A stretch of 13,051 bases of DNA from CAZQAA01 sp964591255 (GTDB lineage: Bacteria; Desulfobacterota; DSM-4660; Desulfatiglandales; Desulfatiglandaceae): contig CAZQAA010000212.1 of assembly GCA_964591255.1 (NCBI GenBank), positions 1 to 13,051 on the forward strand. Direction: 5' to 3'. Under the pieces are notes generated by a model, which saw only the letters and a list, made by a program, of their open reading frames with translations, was not told where the DNA came from and ran no database searches. The translations under genes and the position numbers were made by a program. Of the stretch, positions 7,774 through 13,051 are shown piece by piece (positions within the stretch are counted from its first letter, which is position 1; each line of letters starts with the position of its first letter).

Positions 7774-9555
7774 ATGGCGATGGAAGAAAGAAGCAACAAC
7801 ATGATCAACAACAATATCATCAATCTGAAGGGCGTGATAAGGCGCGGAAGGAAGGCCTTCCTCATCCCATTTGTTCTGGTACTGCTGCTGGCAATCGTTA
7901 CTGCCTTTGCCCTCCCCCCTGTATATCTCTCCAAGGCCAAGATCCTCATAGAAGGACAGCAGATTCCCGACGGCTATGTGGAAAGCACTGTTACGAGCTA
8001 TGTGGAAGAACGGCTCGAGATGATCACCCAGCAGATCATGAGCCGGGCTAACCTGCTTAACATTATCAACAAGTTCGGACTGTTCTCTGATATGCGGGAT
8101 CGTTATACCACCGAAGACATTATTGAAAAGGTGCGTGACCACATCAAGATGGAGACCATCATAGCCGATGTGACCAACAAGAGATCAGGCCGCCCAAGTC
8201 CGGCAACCATTGCGTTCACGGTCTCCTACGAGGGGAAAAATCCCGCCGTGGTCCAAAAGGTGGCGAATGAACTGGCATCCCTCTATCTTGAACAGAACCT
8301 GGCGACCAGAGAGAAAAGCGCATCCAACACCACGGCCTTTTTCCAGGACCAGCTTGACAGTCTGAAGAAGCAGATCGAATCACTGGAGGAACGGATTTCC
8401 AGGTTCAAGGAAAAACATATAGGGGAGCTTCCCGAATACTCTGCCATCAACATGCAGGCAATAAACAGGCTGAACAGGGACCTTAGCAACATCGACATGC
8501 AGATCCGCTCCCTTGAGGAGAGGAAAGTCTACCTGGAGGGCCAGCTCTCCAGCGTGGAACCCCTGTCGCCGGTTGTCACGGAAAACGGCAAGACCATGAT
8601 GAATCCCGCGGAGCGTCTCAAGTATCTCCGCCTTGAACTGATTCGGCTCCAGTCGGTCCTGTCTGACAGGCATCCTGATGTGAAAAACATCAAGAGGGAG
8701 ATAAAAGAACTGGAGGCAACGGTGGGAAAGACCGATGAGAGCGCACTGGAGATAAAACGGCTCAAGGATCTTGAGGGAAAACTCGCAAAAATGAAAGGCA
8801 CACTGGGCCCCAAACATCCGGACGTGATAGCCCTGACAAAAGAGGTGGAGATCCTTTCAGAAAAGGTCCGGACAGGTGAGACCCGTTCGGCGGCATCGGC
8901 CATTGCCGAGGAAGAGCCTGACAACCCCGCCTTTATCAATCTGAAGACCCAGGTTGCCTCTGCAGAGCTGGAACTCCAGAGCCTGCAGAGGGAAAAGGAA
9001 AGGATACGGCAGGAAATGGCGAAATATGAGCAGCGGATCGACAATGCGCCGGTTGTGGAGATGGAATACAGCAAGATGACACGGGATTACAACAATGCCA
9101 AGGCGGCCTATGATGAACTGATGAGCAAACTCATGGCGGCAAAGGTGGCCCAGGGCATGGAAGAGACACAGCGTGGCGAACGGTTCACCATCATAGACCC
9201 GGCCCAGTTCCCGGAAAGGCCGTACAAGCCGAACCGGATAGCAATCATGCTTATAGGATTTGTGCTTGCCCTGGGGGCGGGTGTGGGCCTGGCCGCACTC
9301 AGGGAAAGCATGGACATGTCTGTCAAGAGCAGGGAGGAGTTGTATGAGCTGACAGGGGCGCCGGTCCTCTCCACAATCTCCATGATGGAAACGGAAGAAG
9401 AAAGGCGGGCAAGACTGTTCAAAAGGGCGGCCTTTTCCCTGGCCGGACTCGGGGTAATGGCGGTAACGCTCATACTGGTCCACATATATGTCATGCCTCT
9501 TGACATACTCTGGATAAAGATACAGCACCGGATAACGCTGAGGATGGGGGTGTAA
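7774..9555 (+). CDS. Wzz/GNVR-type polysaccharide chain-length determinant (polysaccharide co-polymerase)
   Basis: An inner-membrane protein with a large periplasmic coiled coil that sets polymer length and works with a cytoplasmic kinase. Membrane helix 1 is at about 28-47, followed by the Wzz fold (YLSKAKILIEGQQIPD). A long coiled coil spans about 180-460, then the classic FPERPYKPNR motif (479-488) precedes helix 2 (about 489-509). A cytoplasmic stretch and a third hydrophobic segment (about 553-575) follow, so the C-terminus is probably not where a two-helix Wzz places it. The plan fits the exosortase-associated chain-length family (TIGR03007-like). It has no fused kinase; that is the next gene. 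Two adjacent 48-residue units (281-328, 329-376) repeat the R-L-K…H-P-D-V pattern. The start is ambiguous: ATG 7774 has AGGA nine bases upstream, while ATG 7780 has GGAG six bases upstream and is equally likely. Confidence 0.88.
   Translation: MAMEERSNNMINNNIINLKGVIRRGRKAFLIPFVLVLLLAIVTAFALPPVYLSKAKILIEGQQIPDGYVESTVTSYVEERLEMITQQIMSRANLLNIINKFGLFSDMRDRYTTEDIIEKVRDHIKMETIIADVTNKRSGRPSPATIAFTVSYEGKNPAVVQKVANELASLYLEQNLATREKSASNTTAFFQDQLDSLKKQIESLEERISRFKEKHIGELPEYSAINMQAINRLNRDLSNIDMQIRSLEERKVYLEGQLSSVEPLSPVVTENGKTMMNPAERLKYLRLELIRLQSVLSDRHPDVKNIKREIKELEATVGKTDESALEIKRLKDLEGKLAKMKGTLGPKHPDVIALTKEVEILSEKVRTGETRSAASAIAEEEPDNPAFINLKTQVASAELELQSLQREKERIRQEMAKYEQRIDNAPVVEMEYSKMTRDYNNAKAAYDELMSKLMAAKVAQGMEETQRGERFTIIDPAQFPERPYKPNRIAIMLIGFVLALGAGVGLAALRESMDMSVKSREELYELTGAPVLSTISMMETEEERRARLFKRAAFSLAGLGVMAVTLILVHIYVMPLDILWIKIQHRITLRMGV
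8614..8901 (+). repeat. Tandem 48-codon repeat within the chain-length gene
   Basis: Residues 281-328 and 329-376 of the Wzz-like protein align without gaps. Shared positions include R-L-K at the start, L at positions 5, 9 and 16, H-P-D-V at 20-23, E at 29, L at 33 and V at 37. The protein similarity is clear but the DNA has diverged, so the duplication is old or the similarity reflects coiled-coil constraints plus a recurring HPDV turn. Confidence 0.5.
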
Positions 9556-9566
9556 AGGCAAAAACC

Positions 9567-10397
9567 ATGAGCAAGATAAAAAAGGCACTTGACAAGGCAA
9601 AGATGGACCGGGGGACCGGGGATGACATTTTTATGGAATGGCAGGAAGGACAGTCAAAGGGGGCGGACCGGTCCGGGGAACCCCACAAGACCCGGGAGAG
9701 AGTCCGCAGGGAGGTGAATCCCGCCTACACAAACACGCGGGTACTCGATGTTGACCCCGCCATTCTCAGGAAAAACAGGATCGTCTCCATGTGCAGCAAT
9801 GACAGGACCGCGGATCAGATCAAGATCCTCCGCACCGAGGTCCTCAAGAGTATGGGGGAACTTGGCGGCAGGACCATCATTGTCACCAGCCCGAACCGGG
9901 GTGAGGGCAAGACCGTTACGGCCGTCAATCTTGCGGTGAGCCTTGCCCAGGAACTGGACAAGACGGTACTTTTGGTTGATGCCAACCTGAGAAACCCTGC
10001 GGTCCACAGATATCTGGGACTGAACGATCTCCCCGGGCTTTCGGACTATCTCAAGGATAAAAGGGCAGTTCCGGATCTTCTTGTCAATCCCGGCATAAAC
10101 AAGCTCACCGTACTCCCTGCCGGCAAGCCTGTCCAGAACTCATCGGAACTCATGGGAGCCCCCCGAATGGAGGCACTCGTCCTGGCAATGAAAGAACGCT
10201 ACCCGGACCGGGCCATTATCTTTGACACCCCTTCCCTGCTCACCTCCGCCGATCCCCTGGTCCTGGCCAGGTTTGTGGACGGTGTCCTGGTGGTGGTGGA
10301 GGCAGAACGCACATCAAGGGAAGAACTTCGCAGGGCCATGGAACTCCTGGAAGGGAGAAAAATAGTGGGAACTGTCCTTAACAAGGTGAGGGAATAG
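9567..10397 (+). CDS. CpsD/BY-kinase-type P-loop ATPase (exosortase-associated tyrosine kinase family)
   Basis: A cytoplasmic P-loop protein expected to partner the Wzz-like protein 11 bases upstream and regulate polymerisation. The N-terminus (MSKIKKALDKAK) and a low-complexity linker precede the ATPase domain. Walker A is SPNRGEGKT (108-116, Lys115), Walker A' is VLLVDANLRNP (Asp138) and Walker B is AIIFDTP (Asp220). This matches the stand-alone PEP-CTERM-system kinase family (TIGR03018-like). The protein ends at VLNKVRE and has no C-terminal tyrosine cluster, the usual autophosphorylation site of BY-kinases; only four scattered tyrosines are seen, none near the end. It may phosphorylate another protein, or act as a MinD-like ATPase switch. 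The next gene starts four bases later. Confidence 0.85.
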   Translation: MSKIKKALDKAKMDRGTGDDIFMEWQEGQSKGADRSGEPHKTRERVRREVNPAYTNTRVLDVDPAILRKNRIVSMCSNDRTADQIKILRTEVLKSMGELGGRTIIVTSPNRGEGKTVTAVNLAVSLAQELDKTVLLVDANLRNPAVHRYLGLNDLPGLSDYLKDKRAVPDLLVNPGINKLTVLPAGKPVQNSSELMGAPRMEALVLAMKERYPDRAIIFDTPSLLTSADPLVLARFVDGVLVVVEAERTSREELRRAMELLEGRKIVGTVLNKVRE

Positions 10398-10401
10398 GGC
10401 C

Positions 10402-11505
10402 ATGTATACCTCTTTTTACGGGCTGAAACACAAACCGTTCGGTCTCCATCCGGACCCGGACTACCTGTATATGAGCGAAATGCATGAACAGGCATACAGC
10501 CACCTCATTTACGCCATTACGGAAAACAAGGGCTTTGCAGTTGTAACAGGGGAGATCGGTTCAGGGAAGACGACCCTTGTGAACTATCTCCTGGGAAAGA
10601 TCGGCCAGAAGGTTCATGCGGGACTCATAAACCGCACCGATGTCCCTCCGGACCAGCTGCTGAAGATGATATGCCAGGAATTTGAACTGCCGGTAAAGGG
10701 AATGGACAAGGCGGACATGCAGGACAGGCTGGACGAGTTCCTGGTGCAGGAATTTGCCGCAAAAAAACGGGTGGTCCTTATCATTGACGAGGCGCAAAAC
10801 CTGCCCAAAAAGTCCCTTGAAGAGATCAGGATGCTTTCAAACCTGGAAACCGAAAAAGAGTGCCTGATACAGATCATAATGCTGGGACAGCCCGAACTCA
10901 GGGCAAAACTCCAGGAAAAGGGACTTGAGCAGTTCGCCCAGAGGGTCACGGTACACTGTCATCTCGGGGGACTGAGCGAGGAAGAGACCGCAATCTATAT
11001 CAGGCACCGGCTGCAGATTGCCGGGGCAAAGGAAGTTGACATCTTTGACAGGGAGGCCATGGACCGGATCCATTCCCATTCCCGGGGCATTCCCCGTTTG
11101 ATAAACATCCTTTGTGACACCGCGCTGGTATACGGCTATGCCGATGAAAAAAGGGTCATAGACAGGGATATCATCGATAACGTGATAAAGGACAGGAAGG
11201 ATATAACCACAAACCCGGATCTGACTGCAAGGAAAGGGTCGGACGATGCCTCCGGGAGCGCCACGGGGGTATCCGAATTCCTGGAAAACAAAATTGGACT
11301 GATCGGGGAGAGGCTGACCGCCCTGGAACAGCAGATAAACAGACTCGAGGATATGAGGAGCAGGCGTGATGTAATTGTTCTTGAACTCCTTAAAGGCATA
11401 GTACAGGAACTGGCTCACCTCCAGGTGACACTGGAAAACAGGGAAGGAGAAGAAGACCATGAACGGCCTCCGGGCAAGGTGGCAAATCTGAAGTCCAACA
11501 AGTGA
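10402..11505 (+). CDS. ExeA/GspA-like AAA ATPase of exosortase loci
   Basis: An ATPase related to the ExeA/GspA group, encoded in many exosortase polysaccharide loci (TIGR03015-like). The diagnostic N-terminus MYTSFYGLKHKPFGLHPDP is present. Walker A is GEIGSGKTT (Lys56) and Walker B is VVLIIDEAQNL (Asp129-Glu130). A sensor-like LGQPEL follows, then the AAA lid with HSRGIPRLINILCD. Residues from about 295 form a charged, heptad-like coiled coil, giving 367 residues in total. No membrane helix or peptidoglycan-binding domain is seen. GAGGGA at about 10388-10393 is a good ribosome-binding site inside the end of the kinase gene. It may energise envelope assembly of the export machinery by analogy with ExeA, but its function in these loci is not established. 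Confidence 0.87.
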   Translation: MYTSFYGLKHKPFGLHPDPDYLYMSEMHEQAYSHLIYAITENKGFAVVTGEIGSGKTTLVNYLLGKIGQKVHAGLINRTDVPPDQLLKMICQEFELPVKGMDKADMQDRLDEFLVQEFAAKKRVVLIIDEAQNLPKKSLEEIRMLSNLETEKECLIQIIMLGQPELRAKLQEKGLEQFAQRVTVHCHLGGLSEEETAIYIRHRLQIAGAKEVDIFDREAMDRIHSHSRGIPRLINILCDTALVYGYADEKRVIDRDIIDNVIKDRKDITTNPDLTARKGSDDASGSATGVSEFLENKIGLIGERLTALEQQINRLEDMRSRRDVIVLELLKGIVQELAHLQVTLENREGEEDHERPPGKVANLKSNK

Positions 11506-11519
11506 CAAAGGAAAGAGAC

Positions 11520-12215
11520 ATGGACAGGGAACCTGATCAAAAAGGAAAAGCGCTGGTCTGCATTGTGGGGCCAAACAACCTCCAGAACCAGCTCCTGGTC
11601 TCGTTTTTTGAGGAGGAGCAGGATCCGGGCATGGAGTACATCTGCAGGAGGGAAATATCCGAGGCGCTATGGGATGTGTCAGAAAGGGATGTGCTCCTCC
11701 TGCTTGACTGCCAGGACATGGACCCGTTTGGAGAGTCAGGAGCGCTCAATGTCGTTCCTGTCCATTCATTAATGGGCTGTTCCGTATGCCTGTTCAACGT
11801 GCCGCCCCAAAACGGGAAGGAAACAGATTTTCTCAGGTATGGCATACGCGGTATCTTTTTCAGCAATTCTCCTTATGAAATCATCCGCAAGGCCATACCC
11901 GCCATCCTGGACGGCGAACTATGGTATCCGAGAAAGACCCTTGCCAGGTGTGCCCTGGAAAATTCCGGGCACACCAGTTCCTGCAACAGGGAGATAGGCC
12001 TGCTGACCAGCAGGGAAAGGGAGATTCTCCTCAAGATAGCATCGGGCGCATCCAACCAGGACATATCGGATGAACTTTTCATCAGCCTGCATACGGTAAA
12101 GACCCATATCTACAACATATTCAGGAAGATAGGGGTCAAAAACCGCATCGAGGCCTCACTATGGGCGAGGGAAAACCTGGGAATGCTTCGCAACCTCTCT
12201 GCTTCCGGCAATTAA
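11520..12215 (+). CDS. CsgD-like LuxR-family transcriptional regulator with degenerate receiver
   Basis: A DNA-binding regulator, probably controlling matrix or exosortase genes. The C-terminal LuxR/GerE helix-turn-helix (about 161-222) reads LLTSREREILLKIASG, then SNQDISDELFISLHTVKTHI and FRKIGVKNRIEASLWA. It resembles Escherichia coli CsgD closely and extends into the same …KNR-x-x-A-x-x-WA-x-x-NL ending. The N-terminal receiver-like domain keeps an Asp at the beta-3 end (LLLLDCQD, Asp63). It lacks the beta-1 acidic pair (VCIVGPNN) and the beta-5 Lys (GIFFSNS), so normal phosphorelay control is doubtful. I chose ATG 11520 because AAAGGA lies seven bases upstream. An in-frame GTG at 11502, overlapping the previous stop, would add six residues but has no ribosome-binding site. 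It is the last gene of the operon, and no clear terminator follows directly. Confidence 0.82.
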   Translation: MDREPDQKGKALVCIVGPNNLQNQLLVSFFEEEQDPGMEYICRREISEALWDVSERDVLLLLDCQDMDPFGESGALNVVPVHSLMGCSVCLFNVPPQNGKETDFLRYGIRGIFFSNSPYEIIRKAIPAILDGELWYPRKTLARCALENSGHTSSCNREIGLLTSREREILLKIASGASNQDISDELFISLHTVKTHIYNIFRKIGVKNRIEASLWARENLGMLRNLSASGN

Positions 12216-12291
12216 CCCCTCACCTGCCCCGCCTTCCGGACCTTTGACCCGTCCGCACTCTCTGCCAACCAAAATGGCAAAAAAAGCTGAA

Positions 12292-12321
12292 AATACGAAA
12301 AAATAATACTTTCTTCGTATT
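12292..12321. repeat. Inverted repeat in the noncoding stretch after the regulator gene
   Basis: AATACGAA (12292-12299) and TTCGTATT (12314-12321) are exact inverted complements with 14 bases between. Outer TGGCA (12285-12289) and TGCCA (12321-12325) are also complementary, though asymmetrically placed. No T-run follows. It sits just upstream of the leader of the peptide and lectin genes, where an operator would be expected. Apart from this, 12216-12370 shows only weak hairpins and no convincing gene; a 19-base-spaced TTGCCA (12326) / TAATAC (12351) pair is at most a poor sigma-70 promoter. Confidence 0.35.
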
Positions 12322-12370
12322 GCCATTGCCATACCCAACCTGTTAGGCTGTAATACAGAATAATTCAAAG

Positions 12371-12456
12371 TCCACAGCAAGGCTGGTTCGGAAAGCTGCG
12401 GGTCGTTCGCTTATTGTTTTTGAATACGGATCATGAAGACGGCCGGGTTGCCTGTA
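12371..12456 (+). promoter_or_regulatory. Degenerate GEMM-I-like (cyclic-dinucleotide) riboswitch candidate
   Basis: The core CGGAAAGCTGCGGGTC (12389-12404) differs at two of 16 positions from a typical GEMM-I core, CGCAAAGCTACGGGTC. GGCCGGGTTGCC (12441-12452) matches the usual 3' closing strand. ACAG-CAA (12374-12380) can pair with TTG-C-CTGT (12448-12455), forming a seven-base-pair closing helix with one bulged C. The first hairpin arm with its GAAA tetraloop seems missing or very short, so ligand binding is uncertain. The 3' strand overlaps the 5' arm of the terminator at 12441-12480, the usual arrangement for a transcriptional switch. Consensus comparison is from memory and needs a covariance-model search. 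Confidence 0.4.
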
Positions 12457-12480
12457 TCAGAGGCGCCCGGCCATTTTTTT
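12441..12480 (+). terminator. Intrinsic terminator, possibly a riboswitch expression platform
   Basis: GGCCGGG (12441-12447) pairs perfectly with CCCGGCC (12466-12472). GCCT (12450-12453) then pairs with AGGC (12461-12464) around a seven-base loop. Seven T residues follow at 12474-12480 after one A. It could end the operon transcript after the CsgD-like gene. Because its 5' arm is also the proposed riboswitch closing strand, it may instead gate reading into the genes at 12571 and 12736. Confidence 0.85.
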
Positions 12481-12570
12481 CGGGCGGCTCGCGGTTGCAA
12501 GCCGTGGACCGGATAAAAATTTCAAGGCGGAAACAAGGCAACAACTAACAACCGAGACGAGGGAAAAGAG

Positions 12571-12696
12571 ATGAAGACAAGAGTAACCGGACTGGCAATT
12601 CTGGTTTTATTAATGGCAATGACTCTGGGGATTGGTTCGGCAATGGCGGCCGCAGAAAAAGACCAGCCTGCTGACTCTTCTGTGAACTTCGGATAA
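12571..12696 (+). CDS. Small exported peptide (41 residues), unknown function
   Basis: A short reading frame with GAGGG (about ten bases upstream) before the ATG. It encodes a near-ideal Sec signal peptide: a basic N-terminus (MKTR), a long hydrophobic core (GLAILVLLMAMTLGIG) and an A-x-A cleavage region (SAMAAA). Only about 13-16 hydrophilic residues remain (EKDQPADSSVNFG). I recognise no family. It has no lipobox, no cysteines and no sorting tail, and no frameshifted continuation is evident downstream. It lies between the terminator and the lectin-like gene, 39 bases before the latter's start, so the two are likely cotranscribed. It could be a secreted peptide, a leader peptide, or a degraded gene remnant. 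Confidence 0.55.
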   Translation: MKTRVTGLAILVLLMAMTLGIGSAMAAAEKDQPADSSVNFG

Positions 12697-12735
12697 ATAA
12701 AATATATATCCAATCCTGGAAAAAGGAGGGAAATA

Positions 12736-13051
12736 ATGAAAAAAAGAGAGTTGAAGACACTATTTTCTACCTTGTTTTTGGCAGTAACTGGATGTCTGCT
12801 TTTCGCGACCGGCGCAGCAGCGGCCACGCTGACAGATTATACCATTCATAACGGCCACACGTACGCGGTTATTGACGAAAGCATGTCATGGACAAACGCT
12901 GAAGCATTTGCCGTTTCCCAAGGCGGGCATCTTGTAACGATCAATGATGCAGACGAAAATCAATGGGTTTACGAAACTTTTGCTGAAGGTAAGGGCGTCT
13001 TCTGGATCGGTCTCGAATGGGATGGAACAAATCCGATTACGGACATGGCAA
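12736..13051 (+). CDS. Exported C-type-lectin-fold protein, 3'-partial
   Basis: The first 105 codons of an exported protein; the frame is open at the window end. AAGGAGG lies about eight bases upstream of the ATG. The signal sequence (1-30) has a basic start (MKKRELK) and ends GAAAA. An internal V-T-G-C at 17-20 also fits a lipobox, so lipidation cannot be ruled out. From about residue 36 a C-type lectin-like domain begins: HTYAVIDESMSWTNAEAF (Trp52), then QGGHLVTIND (62-71) and FWIGLEW (89-95). The stretch seen lacks the first conserved CTLD cysteine, as in many bacterial members. Such domains bind sugars or proteins at the cell surface. Its place in an exosortase locus makes it a candidate substrate with a VPLPA- or PEP-CTERM tail, but that end is not in the window. 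Confidence 0.85.
   Translation, partial: MKKRELKTLFSTLFLAVTGCLLFATGAAAATLTDYTIHNGHTYAVIDESMSWTNAEAFAVSQGGHLVTINDADENQWVYETFAEGKGVFWIGLEWDGTNPITDMA

Noticed and set aside
8857..9600. 247-codon minus-strand frame opposite the chain-length gene
   Set aside because: It is rich in His, Pro, Phe and Cys with no family resemblance, as expected for the reverse complement of a coiled-coil gene.
11502..11519. GTG at 11502 as start of the CsgD-like gene
   Set aside because: No ribosome-binding site precedes it, while ATG 11520 has AAAGGA at good spacing; it remains a minor alternative.
12263..12296. TGCCA/TGGCA hairpin as terminator of the regulator gene
   Set aside because: It is followed by A residues on the + strand and, on the minus strand, the T-run precedes rather than follows the stem.
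12384..12399. TGG…GC as a second sigma-54 promoter before the peptide gene
   Set aside because: The GG-to-GC spacing is 13 rather than 12 bases, and the bases are better explained by the GEMM-like core.
12522..12827. 101-codon minus-strand frame over the small peptide and lectin gene start
   Set aside because: The + strand has signal peptides and good ribosome-binding sites for two genes here; the minus frame has neither.

Overview
The window looks like part of a chromosomal exopolysaccharide and exosortase (protein-sorting) locus of a Gram-negative bacterium. The most likely host is a deltaproteobacterium (Desulfobacterota), judged from the exosortase D type with a fused EpsI domain and the set of PEP-CTERM-type accessory genes. 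This assignment is inferred from family resemblance; no marker gene is present. All convincing genes are on the + strand, and both ends cut through genes.

Layout: (1) 1-1551, exosortase D-like protein fused to EpsI, 5' end missing. (2) 1598-3232, a WecA/MraY-type undecaprenyl-phosphate sugar-phosphate transferase with a long extra membrane domain. (3) 3233-3516, an AT-rich intergenic region with a good -24/-12 (sigma-54) promoter candidate and an upstream inverted repeat. (4) 3517-12215, a tight seven-gene block: PrsT-like TPR lipoprotein, short polysaccharide export (OPX) protein, outer-membrane beta-barrel, Wzz-type chain-length protein, CpsD-type kinase, ExeA-like AAA ATPase, and a CsgD-like LuxR-family regulator. 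(5) 12216-12570, a noncoding stretch with an inverted repeat, a degenerate GEMM-I (cyclic-dinucleotide) riboswitch-like element and an overlapping intrinsic terminator. (6) 12571-12696, a 41-residue exported small peptide. (7) 12736-13051+, an exported C-type-lectin-fold protein, 3' end missing.

How it may fit together: the WecA-like enzyme primes a sugar on undecaprenyl phosphate. The Wzz-like protein and its separate kinase control chain length. The short OPX protein and the neighbouring barrel would carry polymer across the outer membrane. The TPR lipoprotein and ExeA-like ATPase are the usual exosortase-locus accessories. The exosortase processes exported proteins carrying a C-terminal sorting tail; the lectin-like protein at the right edge is a candidate client, but its C-terminus is outside the window. 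Regulation appears layered: sigma-54 for the operon, a CsgD-like matrix regulator at its end, and a possible cyclic-dinucleotide riboswitch before the exported small peptide and lectin-like protein. No glycosyltransferases other than the initiating one, and no flippase or polymerase, are in the window. No tRNA, rRNA, CRISPR array or insertion sequence was seen.
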